From Stictocephala bisonia (taxonomy: Eukaryota; Arthropoda; Insecta; Hemiptera; Membracidae), in NCBI GenBank assembly GCA_035578905.1, contig JAQJVL010001194.1, positions 62,001 to 126,000 of the forward strand: a stretch of DNA of 64,000 bases, written 5' to 3'. Both the position numbers and the translations under genes were made by a program. Below are positions 20,641-33,869 of the stretch, piece by piece; the first letter of the stretch is position 1; each line of letters starts with the position of its first letter. The notes beneath the pieces are model-generated. The model searched no databases and was not told where the DNA came from. It saw only the letters and a list, made by a program, of their open reading frames with translations.

Positions 20641-23050
20641 TATTACCTACCACAGGCGACCTCTTTTCCTGGACTGGACTATTTGTCAGTAACAGATCGA
20701 GAGCCGATAGAGTAATGGGTAGAATAATGTTAAAAAGGAGATCAACCTCTTATTTTATGAAGAAAGAAGAATGTTTCATGGATTTTCAAGACCACAAATA
20801 TGCATGTTTCGCAGTATGAAGATAAGCAAATTAATAAAAACTGCTCACCGGACCTTAGTAGTGAGTGAATGCTGAAGATCAATTCAAATAGGCAGATTTT
20901 TCATCACAAAATCAATCTTTTTGTTAGAGATATGTAACAGGGTTTTAAAAGCGTAACTATATATCTGTAGGCCCTACTTTAAAATATATTTTAATTGTAA
21001 AATAGTTTGTTATATTGAACTATTTTACAACGAAATAAAATTGGTTTATACAATCACCTAATATTATTTACAATTCACCTCAGAAGGTTTTATCAATTTA
21101 TAGAAGATTTATCCTCATTCTTAAAATTCTCATCACATTTACAACATTCCTTCTTCACACTTGTTTGAAATTTGAGAGGGCATAGTTTTAAAGTTTTCTT
21201 CTAAAATGGTAACTGGAATATTCATAGAAGTTTTAAATGTTTTATGTTGTATAAGGTCACAATAATTTTGTAATTTTTCAACTAATTTGTATTATAAACT
21301 ATTTACGTTTTGTAGGGTGTGTCTACTAATGTAAATCGCATTTTATAGTAAACAAAACAACTAAAGCTGTTGTTTATAAGAATGCTTTGTTTCTAACTAC
21401 TTCTAAAACTCAAAATAACAATATATTAATACCTTTTTTAAATATTTTTACAAATTCAAATTTACTTTTATTTTATTTTCTTCTCTTTATGTTAGAAAAA
21501 CGCACTTTAAATCTAAGTCACAACTAACTAAGATATGCTTTGGTAAAATAATATGATTTTTGCATAATATTATCAAACACGTATTGTATAGCTGTTTTAA
21601 CAAGTTATTTGTATATGCAGCATTCAAGTTTACAGTTGTTTGCTTTCACATACCGGGCTTGAAATGAAGGAATGTTCTCTAATACCGGAGAATCTTTTCT
21701 TTAAAAAGTTAAATCCATCTTAATTTAAAGTAGCTACTCAAAGTTAGTAATAAGAAAGTATTCGTGTAATATATTAATATGAAATTATGCGTGAGCATTT
21801 TTACTACACATAACATGTAATTAAACACCCCAATGGATATGTCTTTAAAACTTATAAAATGTTGATATTTACAATTACAGTTTTCATTGTTTGGGATAAA
21901 TTTTAATATATTATTAAATATATTGTACATGTCATAAATGTAAATTTGTTGCAGGTAAGTTTCCAAAACCAAAGTTTTAGAATAAACGTGGATCACTAGT
22001 AAGTACAATAGAAATTACTTTTTTACTATTAGAAAGTAACATTTAGAAATGTTTTAAAATTAAAAATATATTTTGGTCTACTATTTTGTTGTGTAGTGTG
22101 AGACTATCTATACTACTAAATAATTGTTACCACTCTGTATCCTGTATTAAGTGTCCGTACCATATAGGAAATCTTGCTTCACTTCCCAAGTATTAAAAAA
22201 AAAAAAAAAACATTGCAATTAAAATACCATTGACAGTATTATTTGTTTACTCTTTTTTACACTTTCTTCTCCACTTTAATCTACTAGTTAACTTGGTCAA
22301 TACATATAGTATACACATATAATCTTCACACTTTATAATAAATATATTTATACAATATTACATGGCACAGTTACAATTTTATTACAAGAATTATTAGAGT
22401 AATATTTCAAGATTTACTATCGTAAAAATATTGCTCAATATAGTTTTAATTACAATATCTTGTACACTAAATGACTGATTTGTCACGTACTTAAAGCTAC
22501 AAAAGACAATATAAATATAACAACACATATAATAACATTTTTTTAAGCGATGAAAATATTTTAGCTTTACTGTTTTTATTTAAATCACATACCTACAAAT
22601 AAATTTGATATTATAACTAAAATGGATGAATAAATGAGTAAAAATGAGTGTCCTAAATATTCCCTAAACATTCATATTATGTTTTCACTGTACAGTTAGA
22701 CAAAAGGAATTTGTCAGCAGAAAGGGAGGAATGCTTTCACAGACTATTATTGAAGTTTTTGTTCTAAATAAAATGAGATGAAGTGGAAGAGTTCGTTGTT
22801 TCATGGATTTTCCTTTTCGAAATATACACGACAGCCTAAAAATAACTTAAACATTTTTTATAGCAGAATTTTACTAACGTAATATCCAGTTTGTATAAAG
22901 ATTTAGACAAACATTTAGTTTAAATTTGGAAAATCAAGCACAATGTAAACAATCAAAATTGCAATATAATGTAATTTATCGCCAACTGTTATTGGAAAGC
23001 AAGCGTTGAAATTAAGCTTAATACAATTTTACTGTGAACACACTTACTGC
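20641..23050. other. AT-rich sequence, nothing recognised
   Basis: Contains A/T-rich open frames only (for example the minus-strand frame at 21709-22008, rich in Ile/Tyr/Asn), with no family features, and a 16-A run at about 22195-22210. No gene is supported. Confidence 0.4.
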
Positions 23051-23178
23051 ATGGTGATATTGCAGATGACATAGTAATTATGAAATGAAGAGAGGGCGGG
23101 GGGAGCGGATATTGTCAACCCCTCTGTTCTCTCTGTTCATTGACTACGCGTTCAAGTGTCTAATTATAGGAAATTGCA
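23051..23178 (+). repeat. dispersed repeat family B, copy 2
   Basis: Partner of 16845-16975. Here the purine run reads GAGAGGGCGGGGGGAG and is followed by CGGATATTGTCAACCCC, which carries the recurrent nonamer CGGATATTG (23106-23114). Confidence 0.6.
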
Positions 23179-23715
23179 GTTCTTTGAAAAACCTGATTAC
23201 CTTAACACTTACTGTATTAAAATATTTATAAATATCAACACTTTTTATTTAACATCTCTGATATAGTTAAATAACTATTTTATTGCACATTTGATAGTTA
23301 TACATACCCGTTATTTTGGCCTAAATGAACATTACATTTTTATAGAAATTCAAACACATAATATGAATTATAATAATTTAAATAAAGTAAAGAAATATAT
23401 TTTTATGTCAATTACCTTCCATTTATTAATAAAATTCTTTAATAACTGATATTTTAATCCGTACAACCAATTTCAGTTAACCATAAAAGGCCGGTTAATA
23501 TTATGAAAAAAATAAACAAATATGGACTCTACTTTCAATCAGAACCTTACAACGCAATCATTATACTGTACCTCCAAAGTACTACATACTGTGTAGGTAA
23601 AATGATGTGTGTGGATTTAATGAAATATAAACATTTATTTTATGTATAGAAAGAAAACTGTTGTACTTTAATTCTATTAATGTTATATTAACGTAATACA
23701 TTGTAGGTAACTAAA

Positions 23716-24072
23716 ATGTATTTTTGTTACAACAATACATCGATCAGTAGACGGTTTCTCACTCACTCACTGACAAACTTACATTCAGGTCGGCCGAATA
23801 GTGTCGTTTTAAAGCACAGTGGTGTAAGCCCATACATTTATAGAAAAGGAAATCTAGATCCTTCTGGGCACCAATCCGGTAAGGGTGTGGATCCACCTAT
23901 GAGCAAATTAACTGTCATTCAAGTACTTCCTGAAAGAAATTGGATTGGCCTAGATATCCGGAAGTACGTGATTACCGCCACAAAGGCGAGTTCTATGCTC
24001 CGAAAACAGTACTCACCACTATTATTTATAGAATTGAGAATAGTTTTATTTAGTTATCCTCCAGTTCCCTAA
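23716..24072 (+). other. 118-codon open frame of unknown nature
   Basis: An ATG-started frame rich in Ser/Pro/Gly in its middle part (GVSPYIYRKGNLDPSGHQSG, then KGVDPPMSKL), over sequence that is GC-richer than its surroundings. I recognise no domain, signal peptide or transmembrane segment. Other copies were not found in the window. It could be a relic of a transposon or an exon; chance is also possible. Confidence 0.2.
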
Positions 24073-26814
24073 GAATGACTTTGTGTCATTATAAATGATT
24101 TGAGTAAAAAGCCATAAATTAAATTAATATTTATTAAAACTATAGCTAAACGTACATTGATAACTATGGCACTTAATCCTGTCCTCACGGCATATATCTT
24201 ATGTACGTGATAAAATTTGATACTTTCAATCTATCATGAAGGTAAAATAAAAAAAGGTTGTTTTATTAAAAAAAGACAAAGGGAAATTTCTTAAAACATA
24301 AAACAAACAATTTTGGTAAATATGTTAGTTAATTGTTATTAAATTATAAAAATTATTAACTTATAATTGTTACAAAAGCATTGTTTCAGAATTGTTTGTT
24401 TGATTGTGCCAAAATCATATCAGTAAATACAAATATTAACTATGTATCGAACACCTGCAGCAATGCCAATGCATGAGGTAAATATAAACATGTAATAATT
24501 GCCTGTCTAATTGATATTTGTTTCTCATTTATGTATGCATTGTATGGTTTAAAATAGTAAGCCTTAATCACGCTTATAATTGGTAATTGAATAGTATAGT
24601 GGTCTCAATACTAATTTAACAGAAATGTATGGATGTCATACATTTGACGTCATTGCCCCCCCCCCATTGTCATACATGTTTATTTTCACCCTTTGTGATC
24701 ATATGTCACGTTCTAAAAAAGCTTTGAGCTTTTACGTGAAACCATGATAGGATCTACTCCCTCTAACACTCTTTTTTTCTTAAAAAATAGTTTTGGTCAT
24801 TTTGTTGCATAGTTAAATTTAAACTCAGAATAAATTCGTTAAGGATTGTCTCATTTGCATGTCGTTCCGGCCAACAAATCTTGTGACAGCCATTGGAAAT
24901 AGCTCTTGTTTCTGGTGAATAGACTTTCTTACTCAAACATGCGTCCTCGATTAAGCCATCAAAAAAGAAAAGGCAGATGCCAATGGATCAGATAGACGTT
25001 TCTTTACAGTGTGGTTTCTTTAAGAATTACGTAGCTAGGAAAAACTGCTATTAATTTGATCCACTCCCAATTTTATGGTGCTTCAAATCACCTCGTTTAG
25101 TGCCTGATTGTAAAAAGTTCAGTCCTATGTACCAATATTCAACCCAAATACTTTTAAATATCTTTTGTTAAATAAATGTTTTTTTTATATTAAAAACCCT
25201 CCACTAGAAAATAACGATTTCAGGTCATTTATACTTTATGTTGTTTAAAAATAATGTGGAATGCGCAAGAGAAATGATTAGCAGCACACTAAAAACAAAA
25301 ATAAAAAATAATATTACATTATTTTATACCACATTCACTGATTTTTCTCAAACGTGTTACAATTAAAATGCAAATATTAGTTACAAATCTGTAAGAAAAA
25401 ATTCATTATTTTACACTTTAGTTTAACCTTTTGATTAAACAACATTTATTTTTTTAACTATTTCAATAGTGTATTTGAAAGAATTATAAATGTGGGAACT
25501 ATAATATTTTTAAAAATAATATATTATTACTGTATATAATGAAATTATTTTGATCATACTAATTTGAAAAAAACCTTTTCGAGATTCAGTGTTCTAATAT
25601 TTTATTTAACGTCTCTAATGTACATTCTGCCTTTAAATATGCATTAGAATAAAACAACAATTTCTTGTATAAAAAAATTCAAAACGTACTTAAAATAAAT
25701 AGATTATATCAGATATGTTAGTCTCATTCATAGTAAATTTCAAAGACTTCATTGAATTGTTGAATATAAAACAGTTCATTAGTCAACTATATATGGTAAA
25801 GTGTGGATAAAATGATTAAAATAATACTGGCGATTGGCATTTATTTTTAGTAAATATTTTACATTTCCTCACATATAACGGATGTTTAGTTAAAACAATA
25901 CATACAACACAAAAAATACAAATAATGATACTTAGTAATAGCTGATATAAGGTGAGATAATATTTATACATGAAGCATTTATTAGGAAAGATACACGAAT
26001 TAAATAAACTAATATTTCCGGAATAACAGAATTGTTGGATATTTTAAAGTAATTGAGATATTTGTTGTTTATTAATTCAAATAATAATATGCATCAGGGA
26101 ATATAAAAGGATGACATATGCAATTTACGTTCATCGGTAAATATGATTAGTATTGAATTGAAATGAGAGCTTTACAAACCACTATATTGATTTTTGTGAG
26201 TATTTTTGTATAAATTAAACATCTGTTAATTACTTAGCTAGGTTGAAGTCAGCTGATATTACATAAACATTCCAGATTGTATAATGTGTTATTTACTTTA
26301 TCTATAAATCAGTATAAATTAAATTAACTATTGATTGAGTAAGGGTAGGTTCCAGTATTTTTCTAAGTTTAAAGCTATCTCTTTGATATGAATTAATTGT
26401 TATTAATTATTTGTACTGAAATGTTTTTTAAACTACTAGTTTAATGGATACAATACACCCTAGTGTATAAAAGATTAACATTTCACTAATTTATTTTGTA
26501 ACGAGAAACTCCCATTTTTTAGAATCGAAAGAAATGTAATTCATAAATGTTTAAGCGATTTCATTTTTAAAAACTATTTCAATGTCCGATGAATTGGATT
26601 TTACGTTTTACTCACGTAACTTAATTGGAGACTCACATATGTCAAATAGTGAGTAATGCTCTGTTACTCCTGTTAATGCTTACGTCCTGTTTTCATCACG
26701 AACTTACAAAAGATGCTTTTTATTTTTGTACATATTTTAAAACTCAGAAAATTAAATGAGTCTAAGTAAAACACAAAGAGCAGATAAGAGAAAATTTAAA
26801 TACTAGTGTTTTTT
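24073..26814. other. AT-rich sequence with a C10 run
   Basis: No gene supported. A run of ten C lies at 24656-24665 after TTGACGTCATTG. A moderately GC-rich patch at 24860-25110 has only short frames. The remainder is A/T-rich. Confidence 0.4.
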
Positions 26815-27237
26815 TATAAAACGATTTTTGATGTCTGTCCGTTTGCGTTTCTGTTTGTGTGTATGTGCAGTTCACTGCAGACCAAACAGACTGATCCATT
26901 TTTATTAAATTTGGTATGTAAGTGTATTTAGCCAATATGTACAGACAATTTTTTCACTTAAACATATTTTTTTTAATTTTTATGGGCAAAAATATAACAA
27001 TGAAAATATAGCAAAAACAGCTCTAACGATTTTGATTAAACGTTTAGGAAATATTTAAATTAAAATTAAAACTATTTTAATAAAATCTGCATGTCTCTAG
27101 CTCGACTAGTTTTTTAGTTATGGCAAAAAATAAACCATATTTGGGAATCAAACAGGAAATTTTCAAAGTTTTGATTTTTTATTGTTTAATATGGGACAAA
27201 CGTTAGTGGCAATTCTTTGGAACCATTTATTTAATTC
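26815..27237 (+). repeat. dispersed repeat family F, copy 3
   Basis: Forward copy starting inside the family at TTTTGATGTCTGTCCGTTTG. It retains GTGCAGTTCACTGCAGACCA, AATTTGGTATGTAAGTGTAT, CTAGCTCGACTAGTTTTTTA and GGCAATTCTTTGGAACCATT. It faces copy 4 (27953-28490) as an inverted pair with a spacer of about 715 bp. Confidence 0.7.
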
Positions 27238-27481
27238 TTGCAATGAAATGTATAATCACTTAAACATTAATATGCATTGATATGCAATGAAGGATTAATT
27301 TTGATAAAAGATCAGCTATGACTTGCACGTCTCAGTAAATTTGGCCAGCACGAAAAAACTAGACGTCCCGTATTATATTGAGTAATGTATGTTCTTTGTA
27401 TTATTAATCATATTATATGCACGAACCGTTAATAATCCGTCACTCGACTATAGGACCAATATCAGTGCATGGTGGCATGTC

Positions 27482-27542
27482 AATACTATTGTACCTGAAT
27501 GGGTAGGTGGGTGGGTCAGTACCACTCTACGAGTATGGTGCG
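27482..27542 (+). repeat. 36-bp minisatellite unit, two copies
   Basis: Two units start at 27482 and 27518: AATACTATTGTACCTGAATG.. and AGTACCACTCTACGAGTATG.., the first ending GGGTAGGTGGGTGGGTC and the second breaking off after TGGTGCG. The same 36-bp unit is tandem at 58532-58639. A short degenerate unit may precede it at 27458. Confidence 0.6.
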
Positions 27543-27952
27543 TTCTGGCGGGCTAATTCATTTTCATTTAAACCGTAATATGTGATTAGAATCGCTTATG
27601 AACTAATTGTGTTCATTAGAAAATAACAGTAAATCTACAGAGGTTCGGAAGATGCATTACTCGATCTAAAACGCGTCTTATAATTTTTTAATTGTGGAAA
27701 CATTTGCTGAACTACGAAAGTTTGTCTATCTAGGGCTAAAATCACTGTTTAAAGAAATCAAACCATAAAGTTTGTACTAAGAGAATTGAATTGGCCTGCA
27801 GTTTTCAATCGAGGAATACAATACTCGTATATAGAATATAAAAAGGCTATTACAATCTGTTAGCAAGGTAGGTTAAAAATGTCACCCTATTTTTATATTC
27901 CTTATATATTATAGCTTAGTTAGATTATATAATAACTTATGTAATACGATAA

Positions 27953-28490
27953 AATCAATAGTTCCAAAGAACTGGCACAAAATTTTCTCCATACTAAACA
28001 CTAAAAGATCAAAACTTTGAAAATTACCAGTTTGATTCCTAAATATGTTTTTTACCATAACTCACAAACTAGTCAAGTTAGAGACATGAGGTTTTTACTA
28101 AAATATTTAAAATTGTAATTTACAATTTTTCTGAAAATTTATTTAAAATCTGTAGAGTTGTTTTTGATAAAAGTCCATTTTTATACGTTTTTGGCCATAC
28201 AATTTAAAAAAATAAAATTTCAAAAAAGTGAAAAAATAATCTGGAGATATTGTCAAAATACACATACATACTAAATTTCATAAAAATTGATCTATCCATC
28301 TGTTGTCCAGCGAACTGCACACACAGACAGACATACATACGGACAGACATCAAAATCATTTAATAAAAAAAATTGTTTTGGGTCTAGGCGTCCCTAAAAT
28401 GGATTTTTTGACCAATTAAAAAACATATTTTTTACTCTCACAATACATTCTCTATGATAACGCAAATGAGAGAAAGTAAAAAAAAAAAAA
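27953..28490 (-). repeat. dispersed repeat family F, copy 4 (reverse)
   Basis: Reverse of copies 2 and 3: AGTTCCAAAGAACTGGCACA, ACCAGTTTGATTCCTAAATA, ACTAGTCAAGTTAGAGACAT, GTTGTCCAGCGAACTGCACA, GACAGACATACATACGGACA, CCCTAAAATGGATTTTTTGA and TCTATGATAACGCAAATGAG, ending in a poly(A) run. This end is better preserved than in the other copies. Confidence 0.7.
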
Positions 28491-29569
28491 AATGAACTAG
28501 AGAAAATTACATCGTATGTCAGACCATCAGATGTTAAAAGTAAACATTGCTTATTGGATGAGTAGTTGAGGCTAAAAGTTATTACTTTTAGTTGTGTGAG
28601 CTTACAGTTAGGTAGAACATAAACTCAGGGGTACGCTTAGAACGTATTAGGATACAGATTGCTATTGACGTAGATGGCATTACTTTACATTATAAAGATC
28701 CCTTAATTAGTAGTGAATTAGTAGTAGTGACTTAGTAATGACATTTTTTAATTCACTATTAATTTGACTATAAATAGTAAGAATTTGTTATTGAAACATT
28801 TATTTTAGAAACCATGCTGTTTATATTTAGTTAAGATATTATGTTCTTAAAGCAACACCTTTCTATCCTTCTATCTTGGTATGCAAATACGAAGTAAATA
28901 CCAGCAGCGAGACTTTGCCTTATCTTAACTTTGTTGTGTTTAGTTTGACTTTGCTCATACGCGTATTTGTCTTAGAGCTAAATGCAGATGTTCTGTGCTT
29001 CTAGCAAACTTTAGTTCATACAATTTCAACGACGTCATATTAATTTATTCAAGGTATAAATCATTGTTTTGATTTAGTTATTATTAAAACTAGCGTACCA
29101 CGAGAATTTATATAAAACTTATTTATTAGATATAAATATTTAGTAATTTAAATGTAGTGACGACATTTGATAATATTCAATACATACTGATTATCTTCGT
29201 AAAGTAATTTTTTTTTGTATTAATAAAGCCATTTAATAATGCAAAACACTATATAGACAACATTTATACGTTTCCTGAATAAACAACACTCTACTGCTAT
29301 CAAACACCCCTGTAAGGTGTAACCCGGGTGGGCTGAGTGTGGTCTAACAACTTCAACATTTATTTATCAATGAATTTCGAGGGTTTAAATGTGATGATGA
29401 TTGTTGAAAAAATGTGTAAGGTCACATTTTTATACAACACAGCTCACAATGTATTCGTTTTCTGAATTTAAATATCATAGCCTCAATTCTTCCCACAGGA
29501 CCTAACTTCTTTTTTAAATATAACGCAATGTATATATTTTAGCACAATTTTTAAGGAATATATTAATTA
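28491..29569. other. AT-rich sequence, nothing recognised
   Basis: No supported gene. A TTTATT at 29360-29365 would read AATAAA on the minus strand and could serve the candidate exon upstream of it on that strand. Confidence 0.35.
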
Positions 29570-29731
29570 TCAAGTACCAGGAGACCGAGTTTCACTCAGT
29601 TGAATTTTGCAAACTGAAGACGTTGCATCCATTGGATCCTGAGGATCATTTGTTGTTGCTCTACCTTGTAGGTTATTGATAATATTTCGTTTTGGAGATT
29701 TCCTACGTTTACCTTTAGACTCTTCGTGAAA
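29570..29731 (-). CDS. candidate terminal coding exon, unknown protein
   Basis: The minus strand carries a 53-codon frame plus TGA stop (complement of 29570-29572). It begins FHEESKGKRRKSPKRNIINN, followed by LQGRATTNDPQDPMDATSSV and CKIQLSETRSPGT. It is hydrophilic, with a basic cluster near its start. An in-frame TAG lies directly upstream, so it must start at a splice acceptor, and the CCTAG at that spot provides the AG. AATAAA follows about 205 bases downstream on that strand. Against it: the pyrimidine tract is poor, no family is recognised, and its upstream end overlaps a degenerate tandem repeat. Confidence 0.22.
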   Translation of the reverse strand, partial: FHEESKGKRRKSPKRNIINNLQGRATTNDPQDPMDATSSVCKIQLSETRSPGT

Positions 29732-29915
29732 CTAGGCCTGCGGCCAAGTGGTGAAGCTCGCCAAAATGGCTACAGGCCCCTATATGGAACTCGGTCTATG
29801 ACTTCCAGGGGAAAGGTTCGGCCTGCGACCTTACGGAGGCACTCTGATATAGTATCATTTGTGGATCTCGGCATATCACCTCGTGAGGAAAATCGGCCTA
29901 CGGCCTCTCCAGGAT
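29700..29915 (+). repeat. GC-rich degenerate tandem repeat, ~80-bp spacing
   Basis: AGGCCTGCGGCC (29734), CGGCCTGCGACC (29819) and CGGCCTACGGCC (29894) end three related blocks. The last two blocks also share GA.CTCGG..TAT.AC.TC..G.GG upstream. The spacing is about 85 and 75 bp. The 74-codon plus-strand frame here (29726-29950) is probably a by-product of the low stop density. Confidence 0.5.
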
Positions 29916-29950
29916 TTTTAAGCAGTATGAACATGAATTTTGTTTTTTAG

Positions 29951-32900
29951 AACAGTGGAGCTCATAATCATAGTCTTTTCTAAAATTTGATGGAATAATA
30001 GTAAGTAAGAGAGGAATACTTTTAATTTGATACCCCACTTGGTTGTATTAGTTTCACCTTACTTAATTTTGGGGTTTGTTAACCTTATTAATAACGGTGA
30101 AAAGAAGATGGCAGGTAACACGTATCACGCGCATCTCCCATGTTGTCACATGTATTAAATGGCAAAAATGAACACAAAAATACTATTCTAATCCCCATGA
30201 TTACAAATACAGCTGATAAGTGATACATAACTTGCTTACTATTTAGCTGAATGCTTCTATGCGATTTAGTTACCAGTATTTAATAGAATAAACAAATTAG
30301 CTGATTTTGCCTATATGACGTTACAGTATACTGCGCAGCCTTGTCGTAATACATGAGAAGTCTAGGAGCCTCTGGGGCAGAAATAAGAACTTTCTCAGGG
30401 TTGGGACCGGTGAAAATCTATTTAAATTTAAAGATTAAAAAACTTTTAGATAATAAAATATCTTAAAAACCTACGTTTTACTTACTTGAATACATTAAAA
30501 ATATACAAATAGTTTTTTACAGAGGTATATAACAAAAATATCCTGAATTTTTTTTAAGAAAATATTTTTTTTATTCGTTTTAAAACTATTAAACTTTTTT
30601 TATTTATTAACGTACGTGTGAACTTTTCACTCTAAAACCACAATAACCTTGAATTATTTTTTATATCATGCATTTTAAATTAATTTGTTATATTATTTAG
30701 CTTATAAGTTATTTTATTCCATCTGTACTCTACTCAAGAGAAAAAACCAATTTATAAGACTGTTATAGATCGTATATTTTAATTTGTGATAGGTAACCAA
30801 ATCCGTTCTATAGTAAAAACTCCTAAAATAATATGTAGAGTTTAGTACGATTCGTTATGCACCATGATTATTTAATAATATTTAAAAAAAACGACAAATT
30901 TATAAATATTTTTATTCATTTAATTCGACACTACACATTTCTGTCGAAACACTATTGTTCAATGCTAAACTGTTTGAATAAGTGGTACACAAATATATTA
31001 CTTTTATTATTTGTTGTACTTGTCAAAACCTATTCCCAATATAATCAATAAATCAAATCCTGTTCTGAACGAGAGGAGGTGCAGATATTATAGAAGCTGC
31101 TCCAGCAGCAGCAGGTGCGGCGTGAGATTGGACCCAGTTTCTTCACCAACTTTGTTTTGTTCCAAACTTGGCTGGACCACTATTAATCTCAAGAACACTT
31201 TGTCTTTTTCACTTGAAATGTTATATTAATGTAACCTTGTATAGAAAAAAACCTAAACAATAATGTCATGTAGCACGTATAAAACTATTCACACGATACA
31301 ATAATTTAACACAAAAAACTATTTAGATAAGATTCCTTCATAAAATTATTTGTAATAGTCTGCTAAGAAGATTCTTTCATTTATAACCCTTTATAAGTAC
31401 TATTTTTTTGAATATTTCATAATAACTGGTATAAAATCATTGTTGTGGAAGAAAATCAACAGTGCAGAGATAAACGCTGGTAAGCATTTATTGTGGATTG
31501 TACAGCTCTCTAAGGAAAGCGGTGATATGTTAACTAATAATCAGAAAAAAAACATTAAAAGTAAACTTAAAATACTGATATAATAGTTTAAGATATAGAT
31601 TAAACTAGTTTTTAAAAAAATATATAAAATCTAAATGTATTACCCTAATAACATTCAATTTTTAACATAAAATACTTTATTAATTTTGTAAAAGCCTCTT
31701 CAAGGTAAAATGTTTGTCAAGGACTTTTCCAAGTAAGCTCAACTAGATAAGTCATCATGAGATGTAAGCTAATTGTAATTCTTTACTAAAGCATATATCT
31801 TAAATGATCATTCACTTAATTCTTGTATTGCTTTTTTACTGTTATAATATGTTTTATCTTGAATGTTTCTTTGAAAATATATATTTATCTATACCCCCAT
31901 AACTTTGGAGTATAAGTTAAAAAAGTAACTTTAATTACACGTTAACAAAGATCTAGTAACAAATACTCGTATACAATATATATTTTATATGACTGTGAAA
32001 TTATTCTCGTTACTATATTTAACAGTGGAACAGTTTTATCTTTATGGCGTTGATAATTTTGTTGACATTATTAGGTTATATTTTTATCCACCTCTTCATA
32101 AAGACTGAATAATGTAAACTTGTACTACATACACATATCCATTTTTTCCTATTTTTTTACAATAATGGGAAACAGTGAACAATGGGATTCGAGTGTTAGT
32201 CTTTCCGTATAAAAATAACATAATTAGCAGTTATAACAATGAATTAATATCAAACATAATATTTTTTTTCTTAGGATTTTAACCATTAATAAAACTTAAC
32301 GTGGATCACATTTAAGTGAATATTTAAGAATTAGGTAAATATTTATTTATTTGAAACCTTTCAAAATGACTTACTCCCACATTAATGTTAAATATGATGT
32401 CTTATGTTATCCAATAACACTGTACGTGTATGCGGGGGGGACGGACAATACCAAGGTAATTGTTAAATCGAAACCACTGTAACCTTATGAGTGGGTGGGT
32501 AAGGTATATAGGGACCTTTTCAAAAGAATTATTTTACTGTAATTTGTAAGTATAATTGTATATTACAAATTATTTTGCTATGAATATGAATGTAAATATA
32601 CACTAAAAATCATGTTTTCTACTACAAACTGTATTTCAAATGGTTTATATTATAGAAATCAACATATTCTGCTAGTATCATTTAATAATATTCATAAAAA
32701 ATTTAATAATATTTTTTACATATGTTATTATAAAAGTTATACGTATCATAATATAAGTTTAATTCTCATTTAAACTTCTATACTATTAATGAATAAAATA
32801 ATAATAATAAATATGTTTGTTATAATCATATGTAATTTCCCTATTATGATCAAATAAGTGTGCAATTTTTATAACACTATATTTTTAATTTTTATCATAG

Positions 32901-33276
32901 AGCGGGAACAAAATATAATTCAGTTTTAACTGATATTGTACTTCAATATCAGTTTGCAACAACAAATATGTGAATTGTTCTATTTGAAATTCAATTTACC
33001 AACAGGAAAACTAAGCCATTTTAATATATCATGTTGCACACTATACTGCCAATAATGTTTTTACAATTTATATTTTCATGGAATGTTTTACGTAACATAT
33101 ATTGAAAAGGAATGCTTTAACATTAAAAATTTGTCTTGGAATAACGAAATGTGAACTGTTTGTATAAAGCGTTACGACTTGATGAAAAATAATTGATTTT
33201 ATTATGTTCAATTTAACTTTATATAAATACATAAATAAAATATTTGATTGAAAATAAGGAAAAACTGTTGAATATT
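29951..33276. other. AT-rich sequence with one exon-like patch at 31.1 kb
   Basis: Nearly featureless. At 31060-31190 a GC-richer patch with a CAG run is open in several frames; one starts after a TATTATAG acceptor-like site at 31099 (KLLQQQQVRREIGPSFFTNF...). At 32413-32446 the sequence AATAACACTGTACGTGTATG plus a G run resembles one unit of the 36-bp minisatellite. No gene is called. Confidence 0.3.
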
Positions 33277-33449
33277 CTTTTCAGTAGAATTTTTTATCCT
33301 TTATTAGAAGATGAGGCAATATTTCACCAGTATCCTTTTCAGTAGAATTGTTATCCTTTATTAGAAGATGAGGCAATATTTCACCAGTATCCTTTTCAGT
33401 AGAATTGTTATCCTTTATTAGAAGATGAGGCAATATTTCACCACTATCC
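33277..33449 (+). repeat. 57-bp tandem triplication
   Basis: Three units begin at 33277, 33335 and 33392. Each contains CTTTTCAGTAGAATT, ATCCTTTATTAGAAGATGAG and GCAATATTTCACCA. Units 2 and 3 are nearly identical; unit 1 is one base longer in its T run. Such high identity implies recent duplication. Confidence 0.95.
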
Positions 33450-33869
33450 TTAAGTTACTACTTTACCATTTTCTCCTAAGGCTTTTAAATAGTTCCAGAC
33501 CTATATGGCAAATTTATGACCTTTGTTGACAACCATACTCCACAAATTCTAATTTAACAACATATATTAGGTTTGAACAAGGCTTTTATTCTCTCGCTAT
33601 CTACATTATGAATAAAATATAACGAAAACATCACACGAATTTCTTTAATAATTACTTAAACAATAAATGATGGTACATCTGATTTTTAGTTTCAGTATTA
33701 AAACACAAAAATAATCGTTTAGTAAAATTGTTAAACCATTTTTAAGGGTAAACTATGTAAAATAATAAATGTATTTTTTGCATCAATAAATTACAATCAA
33801 GTGTAAATAACCGTATTTCATTACTATTGCCTTTATTGTGTGTTTTTATAATATGGGATTCTCCAGGAG

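Noticed and set aside
20503..20819. 70- and 72-codon frames
   Set aside because: Largely within dispersed repeat family F; corresponding frames in other copies are broken.
31357..31580. Open stretch of about 73 codons without an early ATG (containing SLLWKKINSAEINAGKHLLW)
   Set aside because: Length is not exceptional for this composition; no family, acceptor or donor strong enough.
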